Shown: in pieces, positions 18,895 to 29,069 of the stretch
Position numbering within the stretch: the first letter of the stretch is position 1
Layout: the number at the start of each line of letters is the position of its first letter
Assembly: GCA_001275005.1 (NCBI GenBank)
Contig: JWZX01003201.1
Span: 1 to 42,442, forward strand
Origin: Chrysochromulina tobinii
Taxonomy: Eukaryota; Haptophyta; Prymnesiales; Chrysochromulinaceae
DNA: 42,442 nucleotides
Reading direction: 5' to 3'
Position numbers and translations under genes: made by a program
The notes under the pieces: generated by a model
What the model was told of the DNA's origin: nothing
Seen by the model: only the letters and a program-made list of their open reading frames with translations
Databases searched by the model: none

Positions 18895-19209
18895 GCCGAG
18901 TCTGGCTGCCGATTCGCTTCTCGGCTGCGACTTTGAACTGCCCGGGACCGCCGTACCCCACTCCGCAAGACCCTGCAAACCGCGTGTTACACACGCGGGG
19001 CAAGCGTTGCGATGCGCGCTTGGATTTCGCATCTCGCCAGCTTGGATTTTGTACATCCCTCGAGGTCTCATGTTTCTCGAGGCCTCGACGTGGCACAGAG
19101 TTCATCGCCTTCGAGACCTGCCCCCCCGCTCCCATTTGCCCCTAATTTGCCCCCCGGTCTGCCCGCGCGGCCCGGAACGGTGTCTTATTTCGACCCTACG
19201 CCGTCGACT
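18895..19209. other. Spacer or 5' leader of the AAA ATPase gene
   Basis: The minus strand is open in frame with the AAA ATPase as far as 19071, so part of this could code for an N-terminal extension. The translation (Cys-, Arg- and Ser-rich) shows no targeting pattern that I trust. I see nothing else here. Confidence 0.4.
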
Positions 19210-22044
19210 CTAAACCAGGTGTTGGTCCTCCTCCACATCCTCCTCCTCCGCGCCGGCGCCGCCAAACGGAACGTCTCCGTCATTCACTGCGGTGCCAGTG
19301 AATCCCAGGGCGTTGCCTCCTCTCACGCCTCCTCGGGGAGCGCGGGGACCTCCCCTCCATGCGGCTGCGCCGGGCACGGACGGCGGCGGCGGCGGCGGCG
19401 GCGGCGGTGCAGCCCTTGCGATGTCGGGTGGTCCAGCCGGCAGGTGTGATCTGAGGTAGAGAAGCAGCGACACCAGCCACGCGTGCTGCACGGCCGCCTC
19501 ATCCGAGCTGAGCCGCGCCCAATCCGGCACGACGGCGGCCGCGCCCCCCGCGAAGGCGCACGCCTCGTAAAGCGCCTCTGTGCAGAGGGTGAGCTTGCTG
19601 TACGCGAGGCGCAGCCGACCGGGCACTGAGTCCATCGGGCACCAGTACAGGTAGACTTGCATCCAGCGGAGCGCTGAGAGCGCGCGGAGCAGCGTCTCTC
19701 GCAGCGCACCGGGCGTCATGCCGCGGCCCTCGGCCTTGGCCTTGGCGGCCGCAATCCCTGACGATGGCGTCCCCGCCGCTGCGGTCGTGCCCATCGCCTT
19801 GCCCGGCGGCGACACCCCCGACGCCGGCCCGGGCGCCGACGCGGGCGCCGTACCGAGCCCCACCCTGGACGCCGCCGCGGGCGCACGCCATCCGACGATG
19901 GACTCGCACTGCTCCTGCCTGATGAGGAACTCGTCCAGATGGCGCTCGAGAGAGCCGTCGATCGCCTTGCGGTCCTCGGACACGTACTTCCAAGACGGGT
20001 CGGGCGTACGCGAGCAGGCGGAGACGTGGTGCACGCCGCGGCCCATCTGGCCGCATCCCCAGCACCATTCGAGCGCGCACTGGGTGCACGAGATGTGCAT
20101 GCAGCCCATGGTACGCGTGGTACGTACGCCACACGAGGGGCAGGGCTTGGTCGTCTGCCGGATCAGCATCGCATCGGGTGACTGGTGCAGGAGCTCCGCC
20201 CAGCGCCGCTTACGCTCGCACGAGGTGGGCCAGTGCGGCGGATCTCCGCACGTGACACAAAAAGAGGTGCCGCACTCACAGGGGAGCAGCTCTGGCGGAG
20301 TGCTCGCGTTCAGGTGCACCGCCGCACGCCCGCACGCGCCGTTCGGGCACTGGCTCACGAGCGAGTTGCAGCTCACGAAGAGGCGGAGCGAAAGTGCCGA
20401 GAGCTGCTGCTGCCCCTCGGCTGGCAGTGCCGCGGCCCACACGTCGCCGCTTACGGGCAGCGAACAGCCCGGCTGAGGGCACGTGCCGTGCACGCACGAG
20501 GGGCCCTTCTCGAGGGCCACCATAAGCGTGCCGCCCCAGCACTCGTCGCAGAAGCCGTGCCCGCATCGCATCGCACGCAGCGTGCGCGGCGGTTCGGGAG
20601 GCTCGAAGCAGATGCCGCACACTATCGGTGGCGCCTCCGGCAGGATTTCGGTGTCGGCCGAGCTCGCTGCTACCGGTACGGGTGCTACCGCCGCCTCCGT
20701 GGCCCCCACCGACCACGCCTCCGCCGCCTCCGCGGCCGCCGCCTCCGTGCCGCCGCCCCGGCGGCTCTCCCGCCACGCGACGACTGCCTTGACAACGTCC
20801 CATCGCGCGCGCAGAAGCAGCAGCAGTGCATCTGCAGAGCTCGGCGTGGCGCCGCCCGCCACCTGCGCTTGCTGCCGCATGCGCTCAACGGTCGCGCTCA
20901 TCAAGGCGCTCAGATCCTCGGGCCGCAGCAGCCGCGGCCGCCCTTCGATCCATCCATCGCGTCGCCAATCGGCGCCGCCGCCGTCGACGCACGCGATCAG
21001 CGCTCCAAGGAGCACTGCAGCCGCCTCATGGACTTGGCCCTCGATGCTCAGGCCACTTGCACGCGCTGGCCGAGCGAGCTCCGCCGCAAGGGACGCCTCC
21101 ACGTGCCGCCGCGCCGCACCGCTCAGCCCGCCATAGAGGGCTCGCACTGCCCCCCGGGCGCTCGGCGGCGGCGGCATGGAAAGCAGTCGCTCCGGAGGCA
21201 ACCGCTGCACCAGAGTGGTGCACAGGGCGGGCGCCGACGACGCGGTGGATGGTGTGTCGAGCGCGACGCGGCACAGGGCCCCAAGACGCTCGAGGCTCAC
21301 GCTCACCTCGGGGGCACCGCCACCGGCGCCCCCACTTGTGGCAGAGGCGGCCGCGGCGACAGGGTGGTGATCCGCAGGGGGCAGCAGCCAACACGCCAGG
21401 GCGTTGAGAATAGAGGGTGCAGTATTGTGCAGCAGGTCGCGCGCGAGCTGCGCGCCGCGACCCTGGCAGCAGCTGGCCCACTGAGGGATGCCGCCCGAGG
21501 GGCTGCAAAGCGCCGTGGCGAGCGACACGGCTGACGCATCGCCGCACTGGCCGGCGACATACAGCACTGCAGGCAGCAGACGCTGCAGGCGCCGAAGCAG
21601 CCCCGTGGCGCCATCGCACGTGCCCGCGGCGTGCTGGCCGCACACGCACTCTAGGGTACCGCCGCAGCTGTTCAGCACCCGCGCGCCGCGTCGTGTGAGG
21701 TCCACTGCAGTGTCGGAGAGGCACCCCTCTGCAGCCGCCCACAATAGACCGACTCGACGTGCGAGTGAGAGCGCGAGAGCATGCGAGTGGGCTAAGGTTG
21801 CATGCGCTTCAGCCACCTCGACAGCTGTGCGGACTGCCTCCAGCAGCACCGTTTCGCGTAGCTTGCGTCGCGCCAGACGGCCGCGCGTGAGTCTTTGCAG
21901 TGTAGACGCAGCCTTCAGCGGTGCGGCGGCGGCCGTGCGCTGCTCGCGGAGCTGCCGCGCCTCGAGCAGCACCTGCTCGCGCGACTTTCCGGCCTTCTTG
22001 CGCCCGCCTAGGGAGACACCCTTCCTCTCGACATAAAGATCCAT
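19210..22044 (-). CDS. RBR (RING-in-between-RING) E3 ubiquitin ligase with N-terminal IQ-like motif
   Basis: RBR ligases accept ubiquitin on a RING2 cysteine before passing it to the substrate. RING1 begins at CGICFEPPEPPRTL (residue about 473) and is followed by HGFCDECW. The IBR has CPNGACGR, CECGTSFCVTCGDPPHWP and C/H pairs. RING2 is CPSCGVRTTRTMGCMHISC, with the probable catalytic Cys in the MGC triplet (about 648), and ends WCWGCG. Downstream helical sequence (EFLIRQEQCESIVGW, LRALSALRWMQVYLYW) resembles the Ariadne domain. The N-terminus is unlike Ariadne: MDLYVERKGVSLGGRKKAG, then an IQ-type helix (AASTLQRLTRGRLARRKLRE, about 45-64), as in UBE3B/UBE3C. The 944-residue product ends in polyproline from GGC repeats. 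ATG 22044 was chosen. Confidence 0.9.
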   Translation of the reverse strand: MDLYVERKGVSLGGRKKAGKSREQVLLEARQLREQRTAAAAPLKAASTLQRLTRGRLARRKLRETVLLEAVRTAVEVAEAHATLAHSHALALSLARRVGLLWAAAEGCLSDTAVDLTRRGARVLNSCGGTLECVCGQHAAGTCDGATGLLRRLQRLLPAVLYVAGQCGDASAVSLATALCSPSGGIPQWASCCQGRGAQLARDLLHNTAPSILNALACWLLPPADHHPVAAAASATSGGAGGGAPEVSVSLERLGALCRVALDTPSTASSAPALCTTLVQRLPPERLLSMPPPPSARGAVRALYGGLSGAARRHVEASLAAELARPARASGLSIEGQVHEAAAVLLGALIACVDGGGADWRRDGWIEGRPRLLRPEDLSALMSATVERMRQQAQVAGGATPSSADALLLLLRARWDVVKAVVAWRESRRGGGTEAAAAEAAEAWSVGATEAAVAPVPVAASSADTEILPEAPPIVCGICFEPPEPPRTLRAMRCGHGFCDECWGGTLMVALEKGPSCVHGTCPQPGCSLPVSGDVWAAALPAEGQQQLSALSLRLFVSCNSLVSQCPNGACGRAAVHLNASTPPELLPCECGTSFCVTCGDPPHWPTSCERKRRWAELLHQSPDAMLIRQTTKPCPSCGVRTTRTMGCMHISCTQCALEWCWGCGQMGRGVHHVSACSRTPDPSWKYVSEDRKAIDGSLERHLDEFLIRQEQCESIVGWRAPAAASRVGLGTAPASAPGPASGVSPPGKAMGTTAAAGTPSSGIAAAKAKAEGRGMTPGALRETLLRALSALRWMQVYLYWCPMDSVPGRLRLAYSKLTLCTEALYEACAFAGGAAAVVPDWARLSSDEAAVQHAWLVSLLLYLRSHLPAGPPDIARAAPPPPPPPPPSVPGAAAWRGGPRAPRGGVRGGNALGFTGTAVNDGDVPFGGAGAEEEDVEEDQHLV

Positions 22045-22693
22045 CGCACTACACAAAAACAGCGCGGCCGTATGGGTCGGCAGTGTGTCGAATTCTAAAC
22101 ATTGGCTGTGAAGAACTGTTCTTCCTCACCGCTGAGATGTTCATTTGCGTCAGAGAACAGAGCTGACAGGTTCGCAAGAATGAAGTTGAATACACGGGAG
22201 CAGCGGGCACGAAAGCCTACATGTAGTTGCAATACATGTAAGGAAGCTCCTCGGGGCGTGTCCCCTTCCTCGCGTCGTGTATCGCCCTCCGCTACAGGTG
22301 GCGGAGCCGGGACACATCACCTCATCACGGGACACTCACGGGCGCACACAGGCACACGGATCGGTGTGTGAATTCTGAGCGGACAGAAACAGTGCCGTAC
22401 AAGCACCGGTTGTCGCGTCTCGTGTCGTGTTAACGTTCACACGGATCATAAGGGATCACACAGACGAATTCACCAACCATCCAAACCCGCCACAGTCGCT
22501 CGTGCTTGGGGGTCCGGAGTGTGTGCGCGCGCGCGCGCGTTGTGTTGAACAGCAGCAGCAGCAGCAGTCGCCGGTATGTCTGCGACACGCGCCGATTTGG
22601 ACGCCTCGGACTGATGACCCCGCCGCTCGGCGTGTCCTGCGTGCACGCTGCCTGCGCGTGTCAAACCCATCGCGCAGCGGCTCTGGTGGCGCG
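22045..22693. promoter_or_regulatory. Divergent intergenic region with short repeats
   Basis: This 649-base spacer separates the RBR ligase (-) from the dynein-stalk-like gene (+) and should carry both promoters. It includes the near-palindrome listed separately (22425-22442), a GCGCGC run near 22526-22538 and a CAG run near 22549-22566. The plus frame of the downstream gene is open from 22427, but it has no ATG before 22694. Confidence 0.5.
22425..22442 (+). promoter_or_regulatory. Copy 1 of an 18-bp near-palindromic motif
   Basis: TCGTGTTAACGTTCACAC, centred on the palindrome AACGTT, lies 252 bases before the ATG of the downstream gene. The identical 18 bases occur in inverse orientation at 30848-30865, and 16 of them at 28450-28465. 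All copies are intergenic. A transcription-factor site or a repeat remnant is possible. Confidence 0.5.
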
Positions 22694-24880
22694 ATGGTGG
22701 CGGCTGCGCCAGTCGAGCGTGGGGTCGCGAACCGAACTCAAACCGAGGTGCGACAGCAGCAACGCCATGCGGACACGCGGCTAGCCAATGCGGAGGCAGT
22801 GCTTCGCCGTCGGCAGGAAGACTGCAATCGTGCTGTCCGGGCCAAAGAGGAGCGATTTAGTGGCAGTACGATGAAGCTCGAGGCCGCAAAGGCCATCAAA
22901 GGTCTCAAGGTTTCCAATCTCGATGAGCTTCGCTCTCTCAAAGATGCGCCCAACCCGATTGTCGAGCTCGTTGCACGCTGCGTTGCCACCCTCATCTCCA
23001 GCGATGAGGTTGGAGATGAGAATGCAGCATCGCACGAGTCTGGCCCTGATACACCCGACAGCGCAAGGATACTTCGAGCGCGGCGTGCAGCCGCCACCAT
23101 AGAACAGCGGGAAACGGCCCTCGACCGTCTTGCAAGCCCAAAGCAGCCAAACAATGCTCGCGGACGCCTGTACGAGCCTCGTGAAACGCCCACCAAGCCG
23201 CAGAGTCCGAGACGGCTCAGCAGCCCGCGACGGTACCCTGAAGGTGTCGAGGCACCAACACCTCTGAGCGCTCGCAGCAGAGACTCAACATCTTTGAGTG
23301 CGAGAGCGACGTCTCCTCGACGACCGGCTGTGCGGGACTCGGACTTGAAGCGTGGCGCGGACGGTCACCTGTTGAGCTGGGAAGCGACGCAGAAGATGCT
23401 GCAACGAAGTGATTTCAAGCTGCGCCTGATCAACTTCAACGGGATGTGTCTTCAAGGAAAAGCCGAGCTCGTCGAGAACGTGCGCAAATGCCTAAATCTG
23501 TCATCCATCAAGCCCGGTCAGATGTTCAATATCTTGCCTGGCCGTGCCCATTCCGGAGACCGCGATGACGGCGTGCGTGAGCGTCGCGAGCTTGTTAAGT
23601 CTTTGTACGAGGCATCGGGAGAGGACGGCGTGTACCTCACGCCGCTCATGTACGAAGAAGCACGATACGTCAATGAGGTGATCGGCGCCATGCTCATCTG
23701 GATCTTCCGCATCTTTCGCCAGCAGTTACTTCTGATCAAAGAATGGAAACGCCTCACCGAGGCGTGCGAAGCCTCTCACTTAAAAGTGGTCGCCGCAAAG
23801 AAGGTCGTTGATGAGCGAAAGATGGTCGTGGAAGACCTGATGAAGGAGGAGCTCGGTCTCGAGGAGCGGGATCAGTTGGTTGCAGACGTACCCAAACCGA
23901 CGCAGCTCACGACTCCTGATCAGATTTCTGCCAGTGGGTCTGGTCCCATGTTCCTCTTCACCAATGCGCGCATCGCGGGCATGGCTCCTCGCCCCACATG
24001 CCTACCTGAGCGCTTGCAGCTTCCTCGATCGATCCACTTCTACGTGCATCTGAAGTCGCAGCCGATCGGTTTCCCTTTCCCCTCTCACATAAACACCAGT
24101 CAGTACTTGCACGAGGCGCGAGTGGTCGTAGGTCAAGGGGAGGGAGAAGCCGATCTGATCGCCCAGGTCACCTTTGACGGCAAGCACGTGATTGGGCTGG
24201 CGGACCATATGCTCCTCACTTTCTGCCAGCTCGTCATCGAGGTACCATCGACGCCGTCCATTAACCCGACGATCCGAGCTACCAGGCTCTCCTTCCATCC
24301 TTGCCACGTGGCGCAGCTCCACAACTACCAAGGCAATAGGCAGCGCATCATCGTACCGATCTACACGATCGGTGGAGACACTGCCCCCACTGACGAACGT
24401 GCTGTGAGCCCTCTGCCACACGGCAACAAACATAAAACTTCAGCCGTCCCGCCCTTCAATGTGCCGGCTTTGCCGATTCCTCTGCCGTCTCCCATCGCGA
24501 TCGGCAACCCTCTGAACGCAAGGAGTGGGACACCGGGACGCGAATCCCCACGCATCGATGAGCCATCCGACTCAGCTCAAAGTTCCCCGCGCTCCGCCCG
24601 ACAAGGTGCTTGGAGCAAGTCGCGGGTGGTCGCATCGGAACAGAATGAGCGCTCAGTCTCGGCGCGAAGCTGCAGCCCGCCGCCGTCCAAAAAGGCTGCG
24701 GAGAGGGTACTGGCGTATCGGGCCGAGGCGTTGATGCGCCCACTGATTGCAAAGGTCGGAAGCGGCTATCTCTTGACCAGTGCAGAGATGAGGCGTCTAC
24801 AACGACTTGCGTATTGCGTCGAGAACCCACCGACGCCATCAACGCCGACCTATGGCCTGTTGCGAGGCCTCCTTCCGTAG
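22694..24880 (+). CDS. Dynein heavy-chain stalk/microtubule-binding-like protein without motor domain
   Basis: The 728-residue protein resembles the antiparallel stalk and microtubule-binding tip of dynein heavy chains. A first helix (VRQQQRHADTRLANAEAVLR onward) leads to AIKGLKVSNLDELRSLKDAP (about 67-86), like the dynein L-x-ELRS-x-K-x-P segment. After a Ser/Pro/Arg-rich insert of roughly 130 residues come WEATQKMLQRSDFKLRLINF (about 229) and EEARYVNEVIGAMLIWIFRI (about 321), matching the dynein WEAAKKLL and LCLWVRAM elements. A returning helix (KVVAAKKVVDERKMVVEDLM) corresponds to the second stalk strand. No AAA modules are present. The last 330 residues contain a beta-rich, unrecognised region and a Ser/Pro-rich basic tail. 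The start is the first in-frame ATG. Microtubule binding is inferred. The next gene begins 56 bases downstream. Confidence 0.65.
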   Translation: MVAAAPVERGVANRTQTEVRQQQRHADTRLANAEAVLRRRQEDCNRAVRAKEERFSGSTMKLEAAKAIKGLKVSNLDELRSLKDAPNPIVELVARCVATLISSDEVGDENAASHESGPDTPDSARILRARRAAATIEQRETALDRLASPKQPNNARGRLYEPRETPTKPQSPRRLSSPRRYPEGVEAPTPLSARSRDSTSLSARATSPRRPAVRDSDLKRGADGHLLSWEATQKMLQRSDFKLRLINFNGMCLQGKAELVENVRKCLNLSSIKPGQMFNILPGRAHSGDRDDGVRERRELVKSLYEASGEDGVYLTPLMYEEARYVNEVIGAMLIWIFRIFRQQLLLIKEWKRLTEACEASHLKVVAAKKVVDERKMVVEDLMKEELGLEERDQLVADVPKPTQLTTPDQISASGSGPMFLFTNARIAGMAPRPTCLPERLQLPRSIHFYVHLKSQPIGFPFPSHINTSQYLHEARVVVGQGEGEADLIAQVTFDGKHVIGLADHMLLTFCQLVIEVPSTPSINPTIRATRLSFHPCHVAQLHNYQGNRQRIIVPIYTIGGDTAPTDERAVSPLPHGNKHKTSAVPPFNVPALPIPLPSPIAIGNPLNARSGTPGRESPRIDEPSDSAQSSPRSARQGAWSKSRVVASEQNERSVSARSCSPPPSKKAAERVLAYRAEALMRPLIAKVGSGYLLTSAEMRRLQRLAYCVENPPTPSTPTYGLLRGLLP

Positions 24881-24936
24881 GGTACTGTTGTACATTACGT
24901 TACTTCCCTCGTACAGTAGTCTCGAGGTCTCGAGGT

Positions 24937-27900
24937 ATGGTTAGCCCCGCGCCGCGGAAACCTTCATCCTTTCAAACTCAAAGGTGTACCGCCTCGTGGG
25001 ATGAAACGTCGAGCGAAAAACGCCGAAACGGGGAGACGCGATGTCCGTCACAGCGACAGGCCGCCCAGCCGGTCTCTGGGCCATCCCATATGACTTTGAG
25101 AATTCCCTCCGAGACTAGCGCAACTCTTTGCAAAGTCGAGGGCGCCGGTCTCAGCGTGGCCATGGTGCGGCAGACTGCGTCATTGACAATAACCGCGTTC
25201 ACAGAGATGGGCTCTATGCAGAACCGAGGTGGGGATACGTTTTTCGTTGCCATCCGAGGCCAATCTCAAGTCCGTGCCAAGGTCGTAGATAACGAAAATG
25301 GCACATACCATGTTTCGTACAAGCCAAGCGTGTCAGGAAGCTATCGTATCTCCATCTCACTATTCGGCGAGCCTGTTCCAGGCAGTCCATTTACGGTCAA
25401 CGCCATCACTCCTAAGCCAGAGGCGAGCAAGTGCGAGCTACGAGGCGTATCCTTGACGCTTGCTATCTCGCGAGCTTCAAATAGTTTTGAGGTCCGCTTC
25501 CGAGATGCGCTTGGCCAGACGGCGCATGGTGAGCACAGCCAATGAATCGAACCGCGCCAGAGGCTAGCTCGAGGTGGCGCTCACACTCTCTGCTTCGCAC
25601 CGCCTGATGATGACGCGCGGTTGCCGACGCGTTCTCGAACCTATCGTGTGGCAGCTGAGGACCTCGACGTGTACGTGGTTCCCCTTGGCATGCAGAGCCC
25701 AGGAAGACACAAGCGGCAGCCGTCTTCTGCTGGCCATGAGACCAGCAGAAGCTCTTCTGTGAAAGATGCAAGTGGTTTGGCTCCTGCCGACGCAGAGATG
25801 ACACCAGACTGGACCTACGTCAAGTCGCGCATCGAGGTCGGCCTCAAGCCTCTCATTCTTCGCGAGTCTTGCAGCCTGGACAGTCAGGTGCTCGGGCAGC
25901 TGCCACCAGGGCTCCTCATGATGGTCCTCGACGAGTATCGCACCGCAGCAGGAGATGTACGTGCACATGTCGCGCCCATTGACGACGCAGCAGCCAGGCT
26001 CAAGCTCCTCGACTCTTGGCATCATCCGTTTCTTCAGTACGCGGATGACTGTGAGACGAGCTCAAGTGTGTGTGGGCTTCCACCATCGCAGCCAGCGTTT
26101 CCGCCTCCAGTCGGCCTCCAAGGGCTCCCCGTGCAGCAACCAGCAGCTGAGTGTAGTTCTTCTGCGACCCCCGGTTCTAAGCATCAGGCTTTCGAAGAGG
26201 AGCCCACAAGGTCTCCTCTCAGGCATCCTGAGCCCAACACGGGCTCGCTGTCCAGCGAGGAGATGGCAGGGCTGCTCAGCCCAAGCAGGAGCTTGCCTCT
26301 AACGTCGCAGCGCGCTCCTACTCACCGTCATCCGAATGGATGGGTAACGATCGTCAAGAATGGCGAAGAGCTTGTCAGGCGGAGAGAGCGGCTCGACACC
26401 GTGAAACGGCAGCAACACTTGCAGCAGTGGGCGCGACGGCAACGGACTGATAAGTCTGCTGCAGCCCAAAAGAATGACAAGAAGATGGAAGCGCGCTACA
26501 CACGTTTGAAGAATCCCTTCGAGGATGAGTTGGCGAGCGACCCGGAAGGAATCTGCTTTGCGTTTGGTGGCGTCGATCCGGGGACGATGCATGCCCACGG
26601 CCAGCTTCACGATGTGCATCGTGCACACTACTCGGTAGGCCGTGTGGGTAAGTACCTGCTGCATATTGGGTTGCGCTCACAGGCATTGCCCCTACCTGGC
26701 TCGCCATTCACCCTCATAGTGCTACCCGGGTCTGCGCATGCACAGTCGACATGCATCTCACCAGCCTTAGCGATGCTCTCCGGCCGAGTCGGCGAGGGGC
26801 TTGACGATGGTTGCCGGCTTTCCATCAACGCCTCGGACAAGATGGGTAATCTGTGCATCGCAGGAGGCGCGAAAGTGGATTGTACCTGCTCCAATTCCAG
26901 CGTTCAATGCAAGAGTAGAGACAACCTCGACGGATCCTACACATTCGAATGGCGGTCCAAGATGTCCGGCTTCTTCTACGTGCACGTTCTCGTGGAGAAC
27001 CAAAGCATCCAAGGCTCGCCGATCAAGATGCGCCTTTCATCAAGTATACCTGACCTCAGCAAGACTGTCCTCACAGGCTCAGGGATCGGAAAGCACATTC
27101 CAGCCGGGGTACCTGTTGAAATCCACCTGAGCTTCCTGGACCAATACTCGAACGGGTGCAGTCCTGGATCCAAGCACGAGTATGCGTTCGGCATAACGAT
27201 CCTTCCGGAGCGCTCTGGAGCGAAGCTATCAACGGCGACGGCGCATCGCTCAGAGGGAAAATGGAGCTCGGAAGATACCGGCGAGTTTTCTATCACATAC
27301 TCCGCCACGAAAGCAGGCAACTGCGAGCTGTACGTCTGGTGCGATGTCGAGGAAAAGAAGGATCGTAAAGGCGGACGGATAGTCCTGCATGGCTCGCCAT
27401 TCATGCTGCATGTTCAGCCTGGAAAGGCAAATGCAGAGGCCTCCGAGGTTGAAGGGTTCAGCGTTGAAGGCGCCGATAAGAGCGTGAGGATGGACGGCCG
27501 ACCGTCTAGTGGGCTGAACGCTGCAACACCGCCGTCCGCAGACGGAGCCATCGCCGACAAGCGTGGGAAGAAGGACGCCCGAGCAGTCAGCGGGCTGAAA
27601 AGATCAGTTGAACTATCAGCTACCGTGCCGAGCGTAGTTATCGCGGGTGACTCTGTAGTCATTCGGCCACTATTATTCGACAGCTTTGGCAATCAGGCAC
27701 AGCTCGTGACGGACTCTTTGACCGTGCAGATCTCGTCTGAGCGGACGCCTGGCCCTCATGGCCCGGTTCTAGTATTGAAGCCCATCATCCGCAGCGGTCT
27801 CATCATCTACGAGAGCCGCCACGAGACGAGGAAGAGTGGGCACTTCTATTTTAACGTGCTGCTTTACGGGGAGCCAATCAAGGGCTCGCCGGTTCCTTTC

Positions 27901-28353
27901 CAGGTATCACCGGCAGTCCACGATAGGAACCTGACGGTCGTGGAAGGCCCGAAGCTTCATAAGCTGACGGCTGACGAGACGTACACCTGCATCGTGCGCT
28001 TACGCGATCGCTTCTGCAACTATCTCGAGAAGGGCGGCGCAACTGTCGGCGCCAGAATGGTTTATTCGAGGCAGGGCATGCAAGACCCGAATATGCTCAA
28101 CCAGCAAAACAATTTTGCGAATGTTGAGGACAATCAAGATGGCACCTACAACGTTTGCTTCGGCTTGCTGGCGAAGGGCTTCAGCAACTGGCCTCTCACA
28201 GCTAGTCTGGTCATCAACTGCGACAAGGATACGAAGGATCCCCAAGGGTTTGACGTTCACTCATCGACCTATCAGTTCAATCTCGCCGAAGAAGCGGCGG
28301 CCACTCACCCCGACAGCGACGCGCAGCCGAGGCTCCATCGGAGGGCGCGTTAA
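24937..28353 (+). CDS. Filamin-repeat protein, probably one 39-nt intron
   Basis: The product has several filamin/ABP280-type immunoglobulin-like repeats, recognised by strands such as DNENGTYHVSYKPSVSGSYR, FGEPVPGSPFTV, GSYTFEWRSKMSGFFYVHVL and YGEPIKGSPVPF. I count about five to six repeats over 1125 residues. Filamins cross-link actin or act as scaffolds; no actin-binding calponin domain is visible, so this is a repeat-only protein. Between the second and third repeats lie an SH3-like stretch (RESCSLDSQVLGQLPPGLLM) and a basic helical region. An in-frame TGA at 25543-25545 is removed if the 39-base GTGAGC...CTAG segment (25529-25567) is spliced, giving GQTAHARGGAHTLCF. ATG 24937 was chosen; ATG 25090 is possible. 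It could instead be the 3' part of the preceding gene. Confidence 0.8.
25529..25567 (+). other. Probable 39-nt intron in the filamin gene
   Basis: The segment begins GTGAGC, a strong donor, and ends GGCTAG. Its length is a multiple of three and it contains the only in-frame stop (TGA) between two open halves in the same frame. Alternatives are a base substitution, a true nonsense mutation or stop readthrough. Confidence 0.55.
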
Positions 28354-28370
28354 GTGGAGCCTTGGAGCCC

Positions 28371-28396
28371 AGGAGTAAGTATTAGGAGTAAGTATT
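28371..28396. repeat. 13-bp tandem duplication
   Basis: AGGAGTAAGTATT occurs twice in immediate succession just after the filamin stop codon, followed by AGGAC. It is a simple local duplication; no function is evident. Confidence 0.85.
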
Positions 28397-28449
28397 AGGA
28401 CTACAGTAGTAGCACACACGGGTCGGGTCTCATGGTCCAGATGCTATGC

Positions 28450-28465
28450 GTGAACGTTAACACGA
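28450..28465 (-). promoter_or_regulatory. Copy 2 of the near-palindromic motif
   Basis: The minus strand reads TCGTGTTAACGTTCAC, matching 16 of 18 bases of the copies at 22425-22442 and 30848-30865. This copy lies between two convergent genes, which argues against a simple promoter role. Confidence 0.45.
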
Positions 28466-29069
28466 CAGACGCGACAACATATGCGTGTGCATAGGCGGTT
28501 GATGTAGGGTTTGCTCCCACAACGTGTCCGCGTCGTCGTTTTTATCCATTTTTTTGGCAGCGGCCGGTGTCGCGCGGCGTTATAGCCGGCGCCGCGGCGC
28601 GCGATACGTCTACGCCGACGTTGCGGCCTGGGCGGGCGCCGGGCCGCGGGCGGGGGCCGGGGTGCGCGGGAGGCGCCGGGCGACGCGGGACGGCGGACGG
28701 GAGCGGAGGGACCCGCACGCCGCACCCGGGAGCAGGGCGGGGGCGGGTCGTTGCGTTTTGCGATGTGTATACCGGGACCGCGCGGAACGCGTTCGCGGCG
28801 CGGCGGTCTCACCCCGGACGAATATCTCCCGCTCGAATGACGCCGCCCGGGTCGCCCCGCCCCGCCGCGAATCAAGTCGTGCGTGGCGCGTGGGCGACGT
28901 GAGATCGTGGCGGAACCCCGGGGCGGGGTGCGGGACTTCATGCGGGACTGCGGGTGTGAAAAACGGCCCGCGGCAGCACCCCAGCAGCACAACCGTAAGC
29001 ACTATTACGTAAGCACTCTTTTCCTCTATTGCATGAATCAATGCTTCGTTTTCCCTCCCTACAGTTTCG

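Larger units (their letters stand above)
28354..29069. other. GC-rich spacer between convergent genes
   Basis: It lies between the 3' ends of the filamin gene (+) and a PPR gene (-). From about 28590 to 28960 it is very GC-rich with open frames on both strands, but their Arg/Gly/Ala translations show no domain. It holds a 13-bp tandem repeat and copy 2 of the near-palindrome, listed separately. Confidence 0.5.

Noticed and set aside
20185-21534. 449-codon plus-strand open frame opposite the RBR ligase
   Set aside because: It is the shadow of a GC-rich gene: the translation is Arg/Ala/His-rich with no domain, while the minus strand has clear RING-IBR-RING motifs.
28590-28960. Open frames in the very GC-rich spacer after the filamin gene
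   Set aside because: Frames are open on both strands at once and show only Arg/Gly/Ala bias, with no motif and no start context.
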